Of a stretch of DNA of 64,000 nucleotides, positions 57,905 through 64,000 are shown in pieces. Made by a program: the position numbers and the translations under genes. Every line of letters begins with the position of its first letter. The first letter of the stretch is position 1. The notes below the pieces were generated by a model that made no database searches, had not been told where the DNA came from, and was given only the letters and a program-made list of their open reading frames with translations. The stretch covers positions 186,001 through 250,000 of the forward strand of contig CAZPQK010000004.1 of assembly GCA_964588695.1 (NCBI GenBank), written 5' to 3'. Source of the DNA: CAZPQK01 sp964588695. GTDB taxonomy: Bacteria > Krumholzibacteriota > Krumholzibacteriia > WVZY01 > JAKEHA01.

Positions 57905-58184
57905 GCCCGACCTCCCGGTAGACAATCGTTTTTATGGTTAATAATAAAAATGCGCTGCTTATAAATCAGGTATAGCCTTGCTACTATACGCCAAGGCCAG
58001 CCTGGTTTTCAATATTTGCTGCACGGTCGGCGCAAATCCGCGGTTGGTCAAAGCCGCTCCCGCCCAACGTCGTCGATACTGCCTGGACCGCGTTTGTCCA
58101 CACCGCCAAATTGCGAGCCGGATAATAATCTGGTAACATTGAACTTTGGTAATTAACAAACTATCCCCAACCTGTGGATAAGCC
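57905..58184. other. Intergenic region between dnaN and the MTHFR-like gene, with DnaA boxes
   Basis: 280 bp between divergent genes. Two DnaA-box-like sites are present: TTGTCCACA (58094-58102, one mismatch to TTATCCACA) and TGTGGATAA (58173-58181, perfect on the minus strand), the latter abutting the GTG start at 58185. An AT-rich stretch lies at 57930-57970. It also must contain the dnaN promoter. An ancillary DnaA-binding region is inferred. Confidence 0.6.
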
Positions 58185-59147
58185 GTGGAAAGATCATTCA
58201 TCAGAGACGCCCATGTCATCTTAGAAGCATGCCCGCCGGTCCTGGCCGATCAGCGGAAGTCGTATGCGATACTGCAACATAGCTTTGGCCTCTATAACAA
58301 CTTCCAGGGCATTAGCGTCCCCGATCTGCAGGACTCCGGTGAGTTCAAGCGCCATCGCGACCGGGTTCCGAACGAGGAGTTTGCCGCCTGGCTGCAGGAA
58401 ATGACCTCCAAACCGCTTTGTTTGTATAAGGTTGCGGCTGGTTGCCCCCAACCGGAGTTTGAAGGCTGGCTTAAGCGCGCCAGTAGCCTGGGGTGTCGGG
58501 AGGTCTTCCTGGTGGGCGCCGATACCAGCGACGCCAAATCCACTCCGGATTCTCTGACCATCCGAACCGCCTCGGACGTAGCACGGGCCGCGGGCTTCGT
58601 GTGTGGCGGCATCATTATTCCCACCCGGCGCGAACATTTTGTTCAACGGCCGGCAACGGTCGACGAGACCTCGCGGGTAATCCAAAAGATCACCGAGTAC
58701 CACCTTGAGTTCTTTTCCACCCAGATCCTCTACGAATCCGAGTGGATGTGCTGCCTGTTGCTCGACCTGGTTCGCATACTTGATCAGAAGGACCTGCCTA
58801 AGATTTTTCTAACCTTCTCTCCATTTGTTGCGGCCGAAGAGATCACCTTCGCCAAGAAAACGCTCGGGGTATTTGTCCCTAAAGATGTCGAGCGTATGTT
58901 GAAAGGCGCTCGGAGTATGCGCGAAGCGTCGATCACGCACTTGATCGGTGTGTGGGATCGACTGTCTTCGTTCGCGAGTCAGATCGGTTACCCCGAAGAA
59001 CGCTTAGGGGTGAACGTCGAGTACCTTGACACACGCAATCCTCGCGCCATAGATGCCTCGTTTGAGCTCGCGGAAGAGTTCGGTCGACTGTTGGATCGTC
59101 GAGCCAGGCGATCGGCCAAACAGACGCAAAACACGACGTCTTCTTGA
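58185..59147 (+). CDS. Methylenetetrahydrofolate reductase-like TIM-barrel protein
   Basis: A 320-residue protein resembling the non-canonical methylenetetrahydrofolate reductase of actinobacteria (the Rv2172c/MSMEG MTHFR group) rather than MetF. Blocks: NNFQGISVPDLQDSGEFKRHRDRVPNEEF, CLYKVAAGCPQPEFEGWLKRASSLGCREVFLVGADTS, FVCGGIIIPTRREHFVQRPATVDETSRVIQKITEYHLEFFSTQILYESEW. KIFLTFSPFVAAEEITFAKKTLGV follows. The function is therefore probable reduction of methylene-THF or a related folate/flavin role, but the assignment is moderate. The GTG start lies against a DnaA box. It is located between dnaA and dnaN, opposite in direction to both, which is unusual. Confidence 0.6.
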   Translation: MERSFIRDAHVILEACPPVLADQRKSYAILQHSFGLYNNFQGISVPDLQDSGEFKRHRDRVPNEEFAAWLQEMTSKPLCLYKVAAGCPQPEFEGWLKRASSLGCREVFLVGADTSDAKSTPDSLTIRTASDVARAAGFVCGGIIIPTRREHFVQRPATVDETSRVIQKITEYHLEFFSTQILYESEWMCCLLLDLVRILDQKDLPKIFLTFSPFVAAEEITFAKKTLGVFVPKDVERMLKGARSMREASITHLIGVWDRLSSFASQIGYPEERLGVNVEYLDTRNPRAIDASFELAEEFGRLLDRRARRSAKQTQNTTSS

Positions 59148-59204
59148 CCAACTGTGGTACTTGCACCTTGTGAAGAGCGAGTGCGTGACGCTCTCGCTGC
59201 GCCC

Positions 59205-59264
59205 TATTTACTAATACTAGAATATATATATTAAAACAGTAGTAGTAGTAGGGGCTGTGGGTAT
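59205..59264. other. oriC unwinding element: AT-rich DUE, DnaA-trio and DnaA-box-like site
   Basis: On the minus strand the order is DnaA-box-like ATACCCACA (two mismatches to TTATCCACA), CCCC, CTA repeated four times, then an AT-rich tract of about 35 bp with TATATATAT. This matches the published order DnaA box - GC cluster - DnaA-trio - unwinding region of Bacillus subtilis, where DnaA is loaded on the TAG strand. Function here is inferred from this sequence order and gene context. Confidence 0.72.
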
Positions 59265-59440
59265 GTTGATAGCAACGGAAATGACGTTGAGTTGCTTAAC
59301 GTTAGTTTGGATCCGCGGCTGTTGGTTTCGTGGGAACTCGTGTTAAAAACCATCTCCGGTATACCGTGTGTATGTCGACTCACTAGCCACCCACATAGGT
59401 TCTCCACACTTGTGGGTTTCTTTGGAATAACCCGCTGGCG

Positions 59441-59469
59441 AAAAAAAACGCGCGCCTTCCGGCACGCGT
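59441..59469 (-). terminator. Rho-independent terminator of dnaA
   Basis: ACGCG-T-GCC-ggaa-GGC-G-CGCGT on the minus strand (59448-59469), a 9-bp stem with one G-T pair and a GNRA tetraloop, followed by seven T (59447-59441). About 28 bp after the dnaA stop, so dnaA messages should not run through the origin. Confidence 0.88.
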
Positions 59470-59497
59470 CTCTTTTTACTTCGATTCTTTCAACGAA

Positions 59498-60895
59498 CTA
59501 CAACAAGTCTTTGCGCAGTTGGTTGACGGTCGCGCGAAGTGCGACGTCGTTGTCCACCTGGTCGCCGATTTTGTTGCACGCGTGAATCACCGTCGTGTGG
59601 TCACGACCTCCAAAGAGTTTGCCAATCGCAGTTAGCGATGACGCGGTGAGCTCTCGGGCTAGATAGATCGCCACCTGCCGAGGAAACGCAAGTCGCGCGG
59701 TACGCGATTTGGACTTCATCGCATCGACGGGAATGTTGTAGTGCTGAGCAACAACCTTCTGAATCGTCGAAATCTGCACCTTCTTGGGCGCGGTCTTTAT
59801 GAAGTCCTGCAAAACCTTCTGCGCCACTTCCAGTGTTACCGGTTCCTTATAAACACCGGCATGGACGGTCAGCTTCACCAGGCTGCCTTCAAGCTCGCGA
59901 ATGTTGCTGGTGACATTGTCGGCGATTAACGACAAGACTTCGTCGGGAATATCCAGCTGCTCTTTGTCGACCTTCTTGCGCAAAATAGCAAGGCGTGTTT
60001 CATAGTCGGGGCTTTGAATGTCGGTAATCAGGCCCCACTCAAAACGCGACACTAGTCGTTCTTCGAGCGTGGGAATTTCTTTGGGCGGGCGATCGCTGGT
60101 CACGATGATTTGCTTATTTGCACCGTGCAGCGCGTTGAACGTGTGAAAGAATTCTTCCTGCGTAGATTCCTTGCCAGCCAAGAACTGAATATCGTCAATC
60201 AGGAGCGCATCAACGTTACGGTACTTCGAGCGAAACTCGTGGCTCATTCCGTTACGAATCGCGGTGATCATCTCATTCATGAACGATTCTGCGGAACTGT
60301 AGTGCAGGTGCATTCCTTCGTGCTTGTTTAACAACACGTGGCCGACCGCTTGCATCAAGTGAGTTTTGCCCAGCCCCACACCGCCGTAAATGAACAGCGG
60401 GTTGTAGACCATTGCCGGGCGTTCGGAGACCGCCATACAAGCGGCAAACGTCATGCGGCTGTTGCTGCCAACAACAAACTCTTCAAACGTGTACTTTGGG
60501 TTTAGCTTGTCGCCGTTATTGATCGACGGGCGATTGGTTTTCTTGGGCGCAACGGCGAACTCTTCGGTTACCGTTGCCGCGGCCCGTTCGCGAGCAACGT
60601 CGTCGGGGCTCTTTTTGGTATTCACAAATTGAACCCGCGGCTCGGTGCCAAGGATGTCGCGCAAGCTGTAAATGATCTTGTCGGTGTGATGTTCCATCAC
60701 CCAGTCCATTAAGAACTGGCTGGGGCATTCGATAGTGGCCGAGTCGTTGGTAACTTCCGCCAGGCTTAGCGGTCGAAACCAGGTTTCCAGCGCCTGGTCG
60801 CTAACCAAGGTCGATATGTTGGTCAGGAAGCGCTGCCAAATTTCATCCAAGTTGAGGCTTTCGCCTCTGGCTCCGTCCTGGGAGGATTGAGACAT
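59498..60895 (-). CDS. dnaA: Chromosomal replication initiator protein DnaA
   Basis: Complete 465-residue DnaA. Domain I is at the N-terminus (LDEIWQRFLTNISTLVSDQALETWFRPL), then a variable domain II linker. Domain III is the AAA+ ATPase with Walker A FIYGGVGLGKTHLMQAV, Walker B ALLIDDIQFLAGK and sensor VSRFEWGLI. The C-terminal domain IV holds the DNA-binding signature IGKLFGGRDHTTVIHACNKIG. It binds DnaA boxes and opens the origin. AAGGTG lies before the ATG. Flanked by DnaA boxes on both sides. Downstream it has a strong terminator; rpmH is divergent upstream. Confidence 0.99.
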   Translation of the reverse strand: MSQSSQDGARGESLNLDEIWQRFLTNISTLVSDQALETWFRPLSLAEVTNDSATIECPSQFLMDWVMEHHTDKIIYSLRDILGTEPRVQFVNTKKSPDDVARERAAATVTEEFAVAPKKTNRPSINNGDKLNPKYTFEEFVVGSNSRMTFAACMAVSERPAMVYNPLFIYGGVGLGKTHLMQAVGHVLLNKHEGMHLHYSSAESFMNEMITAIRNGMSHEFRSKYRNVDALLIDDIQFLAGKESTQEEFFHTFNALHGANKQIIVTSDRPPKEIPTLEERLVSRFEWGLITDIQSPDYETRLAILRKKVDKEQLDIPDEVLSLIADNVTSNIRELEGSLVKLTVHAGVYKEPVTLEVAQKVLQDFIKTAPKKVQISTIQKVVAQHYNIPVDAMKSKSRTARLAFPRQVAIYLARELTASSLTAIGKLFGGRDHTTVIHACNKIGDQVDNDVALRATVNQLRKDLL

Positions 60896-61463
60896 GGAGA
60901 CACCTTTCCGTCGTGTGGCCGGGAGCCACCGAGTTTAGCTTCGCCGCCAGCACCGGCTCTGGCCAGAAGCGGAAGTCGTATAAACAGGCGAAAAAAAACC
61001 ATTTTGGTGGCGTTCACCAACAAACAAACGGTTTATCCACACCTGTGGATAAGAAGGTGCCAAACTGTGGACAAGTCAAAATAGGGCGCAAAAATCACAG
61101 AGGTGTCGTTAGGACGACTCCCACAAGTTTGGTTCTGTGTAATACTTGATCCGTGCTATGAGAAGCGACAGGCGGTGTCGCTATGTAGCCAGTCAGTGGA
61201 GGGACATTAGCAAAGCGTCTGGGCCCCCCTCAACACCGTTTTTGGCTTCTCCACAGGAAGAGGGTAAACCTCTGTAATTGCAGCGATATAGGTATCCACA
61301 GGGTGTGGATATCTTGTGGGTACTCTCGTCTTGACGATTTAGACAGTTTACGGTAGCTTCATGGTTTGCGGTGGGAATCCTCCGCGCCTCTCCTTGATTC
61401 ATAATAGAACGCGGTGGCTTCCCATCGCCAACATAATAAAATATTTAGAGACAAGGCTTTACA
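60896..61463. other. dnaA-rpmH intergenic region, DnaA-box cluster
   Basis: 568 bp with no supported gene. It holds six DnaA-box-like sites. TTATCCACA at 61033-61041 and TGTGGATAA at 61044-61052 are both perfect and form an inverted pair 2 bp apart. TGTGGACAA lies at 61066-61074 and TTCTCCACA at 61247-61255. GTATCCACA at 61292-61300 and TGTGGATAT at 61304-61312 form a second inverted pair. It also contains the rpmH promoter. This probably serves as the upstream half of a bipartite origin and for dnaA autoregulation. Confidence 0.75.
61331..61359 (+). promoter_or_regulatory. Sigma-70-type promoter of the rpmH-rnpA operon
   Basis: TTGACG (61331-61336), 17-bp spacer, TAGCTT (61354-61359), about 100 bp before the rpmH ATG. 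It lies within 20 bp of the second inverted DnaA-box pair, so DnaA could influence it. A second AT-rich -10-like sequence occurs near 61435. Confidence 0.6.
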
Positions 61464-61598
61464 ATGAAACGTACATTTCAGCCCAAGAACCTTAAGCGCA
61501 AGCGCGACCATGGATTTCGGAAGCGCATGAGCACAAAGGCCGGGCGCGCCATCCTGAAACGCCGCCGCAAGAAAGGCCGCCGAGTACTTTCGGCCTAG
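61464..61598 (+). CDS. rpmH: 50S ribosomal protein L34
   Basis: A 44-residue basic protein: starts MKRTFQPKNLKRKRDHGFRKRM and ends KKGRRVLSA, the normal L34 sequence pattern. It is a component of the large ribosomal subunit. AAGG precedes the ATG. The conserved rpmH-rnpA-yidD-yidC order and divergence from dnaA mark the origin region. rnpA begins two bases after its stop codon. Confidence 0.99.
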   Translation: MKRTFQPKNLKRKRDHGFRKRMSTKAGRAILKRRRKKGRRVLSA

Positions 61599-61600
61599 CG

Positions 61601-61972
61601 GTGCCCACCTTACCCGGAGGCGCCGGGGACCCAGCAGTGAACCGTCGCCACACGCTCCGGGCCGCCTGGCAGTTTCGAACGGTCTATGACCACGGCGATC
61701 GCGTCGTCGGCAGTCTTACCGTTCTTTTCTACCACTCCACCCCATCCGATCAGGTAAAGGTCGGCGTAGTGGCAAGCAAGAAGGTGGGTAACGCGGTTAG
61801 TCGCAACCGAGCGAAGCGACTTATCCGCGAAGCGTCGCGCGAATTAATCAAACGCATCGATGACAAAAATATCTGGCTCGTTGTCGTGGCCCGGTCCACT
61901 ATCAACGGCAATAGCTGCCAGGATGTGGTGGCGGACCTGGAGCGGTCGCTTAAGACTGCGGGTCTCATTTAA
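61601..61972 (+). CDS. rnpA: Ribonuclease P protein component
   Basis: A 123-residue RNase P protein subunit, which helps the catalytic RNA bind pre-tRNA. The RNR motif VGVVASKKVGNAVSRNRAKRLIREASRE is intact near residues 53-80. The start is uncertain: GTG 61601, two bases after rpmH, gives 123 residues; GTG 61637 gives MNRRHTLRAAW, closer to other RnpA N-termini, but has no near Shine-Dalgarno sequence. Translation is probably coupled to rpmH. The RNase P RNA gene is not in the window. Confidence 0.95.
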   Translation: MPTLPGGAGDPAVNRRHTLRAAWQFRTVYDHGDRVVGSLTVLFYHSTPSDQVKVGVVASKKVGNAVSRNRAKRLIREASRELIKRIDDKNIWLVVVARSTINGNSCQDVVADLERSLKTAGLI

Positions 61973-62035
61973 GAGATCGTCGAAGCGAAAATTTAATACT
62001 CGAGACATCACTGCCCGCGAGATCGGGTAGACACC

Positions 62036-62302
62036 ATGATCTTTCAAAGAGTGCTGATCGGTATGATCGTCGCCTATCAAAAGGCGATCAGCCCATTCCT
62101 TCCCGACACCTGTCGGTTCTACCCATCTTGCTCGGAGTTTGCCAGGCAGGCACTCGCCAGCGAAGGCCTGGTCCGCGGGACCTGGCTGGCGCTGCGACGC
62201 GTAGGCCGTTGTCACCCGTGGGGCTCGGCGGGCTACGACCCTGTCGAAGCGCACACCCACCACGAAACGGTATCGACGTCGGTGGAAGGGCAGGTGCCGT
62301 AG
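62036..62302 (+). CDS. yidD: Membrane protein insertion efficiency factor YidD
   Basis: An 88-residue protein with the YidD pattern. IGMIVAYQKAISPFLPDTCRFYPSCSEFARQAL has the conserved three-cysteine motif C-R-F-x-P-S-C-S. GLVRGTWLALRRVGRCHPWGSAGYDPV follows. It aids insertion of membrane proteins by YidC. The C-terminus is slightly extended. Its stop codon is directly followed by the yidC start, indicating coupled translation. It follows rnpA by 63 bp on the same strand. Confidence 0.97.
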   Translation: MIFQRVLIGMIVAYQKAISPFLPDTCRFYPSCSEFARQALASEGLVRGTWLALRRVGRCHPWGSAGYDPVEAHTHHETVSTSVEGQVP

Positions 62303-64000
62303 ATGGAACGTCGCGCAATTCTAGCGTTCGCGCTGTCGATGGTGTTGTTTCTGATCTACGACATGGTTTACTTGCAGCCGCGAACGCGCAAGCAGCGCGA
62401 GCAAGCCAAGATTCAAGCCGAACAACTCGCCGACTCTCTCGCCGCTGTTGCCCGCGCTGACTCTATCCGCGCGGCGCTTAACCCCCCGCCATCGCAACTC
62501 GACAACACGCCAGCGCTATCTCAAGACCCCGCACGCCCGGTGCTGGAAGGCACCACGGATGCCCCCGCGCAGCCAGAAGCAGAGCCGATCGAGATCGTCG
62601 TGTCGACGGGCAAGCTCGAGTTGGTACTTTCGAGCCGCGGCGCCGAAATCATGTCGGCACAACTCCCCGACTTTGAAACCGACGGCGCGCCGGTGGAGTT
62701 GTTTCCACAGATCCCCGAATGGGGCAACGGGCGGATTCTGAGCTTTGCTATTCGCGGCGACGACCGACAGCTGCGGTCGTTTAGCAATCGAGTTTTTGAC
62801 GTCACTCGAAACGGCAACGCGTTGCGCAACCGACAACGAGTCGTGGTGTCGGGAGACGAGCCTGTAGAAGTGGTGTTTACCCTGGCCCTGGAAGACGGTG
62901 TCCAGCTTGACCGCTACTACACGTTTTACGCCGACCGTTATGATTTTGAAACTGGCGCCCGGTTAACCACTTCGGACACGCGGATGTACGGCTGGTTGGT
63001 GTGGGGATTTGGCCCGGGAATGCAGTCCACCGAAGAAAACGTAGAAGATGACCGCCAGAACTTTAAGGTGATTGCGCGCCTGGGAGAAGAAACCGACTCG
63101 CGGCAGCCCAAGGACTTTGGAAAGACACACTCGGAGCAGCTGACGGGACAGTTGTCGTGGTTTTCGTTACGCACCAAGTATTTTACAACCGCCCTGATCC
63201 CGTTGGATGCCACTCGCAGCGAGGTTGAACTAACCGGCGACAAAGTCGGCCACCACGTTAGCGGGAACATTGGGTTGCCGGGTGTGGTTCAGGGTAGAGG
63301 CGTGCACCAGCGTCACCGCGTGTATATGGGTCCGCTGGATGTCGACCGCCTGCGCGGCTTCGATGTCGGCCTGGAGTCGATTGTCGAGATGGGCTGGAAG
63401 GTTATTCGGCCGGTGTCGAACCTGATTCTGGCGTCGATGATTTGGATGCATAAGTTCATCCCCAACTATGGCTGGGTCATCCTGATTATTTCGGTGCTCA
63501 CCAAGGTGCTGTTCTACCGACTGACGCACAAAAGCTTTAAGTCCATGAAGGACATGCAGGACCTGCAACCGCGTTTGCAGGCACTAAAGGAAAAATACAA
63601 AGACGACAAACAAAAGCAGAGCCAGGAAATGATGAAGCTCTACCGCGAAGCGGGTGTTAACCCGCTGGGTGGTTGTCTTCCGATGCTGCTGCAGATGCCG
63701 GTGTTTATTGCACTGTTTAACGTGCTGAAGTTTACCATCGAGTTGCGCGGCGCCAATTGGTTTGGGTGGATTACCGACCTCTCGCAGCAGGATGTCTTGT
63801 TCAGGCTGCCTATGGCGCTGCCGTTGTTGGGAGACGCGTTTAGCCTCATGCCGGTGCTAATGGGAGTATCGATGTTCCTGCAGACCAGGCTGGGCGGCGG
63901 AATGGGCGGCATGGGGGGCTCGGGCGGCGCTCAGCAGCTGCCGCCGGGCTTTAATGCGATGATGCCGGTTGTTTTTACGGTTCTGTTTTACAAAATGCCG
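62303..64000 (+). CDS. yidC: Membrane protein insertase YidC, 3'-truncated by window edge
   Basis: 566 codons of YidC to the last base of the window, in frame throughout. The N-terminal membrane anchor is MERRAILAFALSMVLFLIYD, followed by a linker with Glu/Ala/Pro. The large periplasmic domain includes YYTFYADRYDFET and FSLRTKYFTTALIPL. The insertase core follows: IPNYGWVIIL-type helix, LTHKSFKSMKDMQDLQPRLQALKEKYKDDKQK (cytosolic hairpin), GGCLPMLLQMPVFIALFNVL, and further helices. Met/Gly-rich GGGMGGMGGSGG near the end precedes PPGFNAMMPVVFTVLFYKMP. The start directly abuts yidD. Confidence 0.98.
   Translation, partial: MERRAILAFALSMVLFLIYDMVYLQPRTRKQREQAKIQAEQLADSLAAVARADSIRAALNPPPSQLDNTPALSQDPARPVLEGTTDAPAQPEAEPIEIVVSTGKLELVLSSRGAEIMSAQLPDFETDGAPVELFPQIPEWGNGRILSFAIRGDDRQLRSFSNRVFDVTRNGNALRNRQRVVVSGDEPVEVVFTLALEDGVQLDRYYTFYADRYDFETGARLTTSDTRMYGWLVWGFGPGMQSTEENVEDDRQNFKVIARLGEETDSRQPKDFGKTHSEQLTGQLSWFSLRTKYFTTALIPLDATRSEVELTGDKVGHHVSGNIGLPGVVQGRGVHQRHRVYMGPLDVDRLRGFDVGLESIVEMGWKVIRPVSNLILASMIWMHKFIPNYGWVILIISVLTKVLFYRLTHKSFKSMKDMQDLQPRLQALKEKYKDDKQKQSQEMMKLYREAGVNPLGGCLPMLLQMPVFIALFNVLKFTIELRGANWFGWITDLSQQDVLFRLPMALPLLGDAFSLMPVLMGVSMFLQTRLGGGMGGMGGSGGAQQLPPGFNAMMPVVFTVLFYKMP

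Larger units (their letters stand above)
59148..59497. other. Origin-proximal intergenic region (dnaA downstream) with DUE and DnaA-trio
   Basis: 350 bp without a gene. From left: hairpin AGCGAG/CTCGCT (59176-59198), AT-rich tract (59205-59239), four TAG triplets (59240-59251), GGG cluster, DnaA-box-like TGTGGGTAT (59256-59264). Further right is TTCTCCACA (59400-59408), then the dnaA terminator. This is a basal origin-unwinding arrangement; see separate entries and findings. Confidence 0.7.

Noticed and set aside
59176..59198. AGCGAG/CTCGCT hairpin as a rho-independent terminator of the MTHFR-like gene
   Set aside because: No T-run follows on the plus strand; kept only as a hairpin in the origin gap description.
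1..64000. tRNA, rRNA, CRISPR, transposase or integrase genes
   Set aside because: No tRNA-like T-loop plus acceptor pattern in the gaps, no regularly spaced repeats and no recombinase-like protein among the frames; a covariance-model search could not be run.

Overview
This 64 kb window is bacterial chromosome around the replication origin, with coding density above 90 percent and moderately high GC by eye. The organism is probably a Gram-negative, aerobic or microaerobic member of the FCB supergroup or a neighbouring uncultured lineage (Krumholzibacteriota/Eisenbacteria/Zixibacteria-like). The basis is six secreted proteins ending in the FlgD-like/T9SS-type sorting domain (YPNPFNP ... WDG ... 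SGVYF.RL ... KLVLxK), a fused E1 alpha/beta 2-oxoacid dehydrogenase, outer-membrane beta-barrels and many lipoproteins. The phylum is inference; no rRNA gene is present.

Layout. 0-18 kb: 3' part of urocanase (hutU), RDD membrane protein, Fur-family regulator, M19 dipeptidase, two paralogous beta-helix surface proteins flanking a SIMPL protein, a secreted beta-propeller, a PQQ-type sugar dehydrogenase, a THUMP-like methyltransferase, dimethylargininase, and a minus-strand run with lipoprotein, ferredoxin/CDGSH fusion, haem-binding protein and EamA protein. 18-32 kb: secreted proteins (jelly-roll, kelch, tandem spondin lipoprotein), GNAT, DUF2277, VIT Fe/Mn transporter, threonine dehydratase/serine racemase, an ECF sigma-FecR pair, DUF899, and an alpha/beta hydrolase fused to a barrel-like domain. 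32-42 kb: second hydrolase, glycosyltransferase plus sulfotransferase, second beta-propeller, fused E1, then a small accessory patch: a decayed Fic gene, carbonic-anhydrase-like gene, MT-A70 methyltransferase and BglII-like endonuclease, the last abutting gyrB. 42-64 kb: gyrB-dciA, an 11.4 kb block (patatin, ATP-grasp, PA-domain metalloprotease, Ser/Thr kinase-AlkD pair, NHL protein), then recF-dnaN, an MTHFR-like gene, dnaA, rpmH-rnpA-yidD-yidC.

Origin. DnaA boxes lie in all three gaps around dnaA. The gap downstream of dnaA holds a DnaA-box-like site, a G/C cluster, four TAG triplets (a DnaA-trio) and an AT-rich tract, the architecture of a basal unwinding element. The gap upstream of dnaA has six boxes, including a perfect inverted pair. 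This is a bipartite origin around dnaA, as in Bacillus subtilis.

Expression signals repeat across the window. Many genes have an extended -10 element (TGnTAnnnT) without an obvious -35. In four or five genes this element sits 6-9 nt from the ATG, implying leaderless or nearly leaderless mRNA. Several secreted proteins and dnaN appear to start at TTG or GTG placed behind a good Shine-Dalgarno sequence. Four of fourteen convergent pairs share a 4-bp stop-codon overlap (CTAG/CTAA). No tRNA, rRNA, CRISPR array, transposase or T9SS export machinery was seen.
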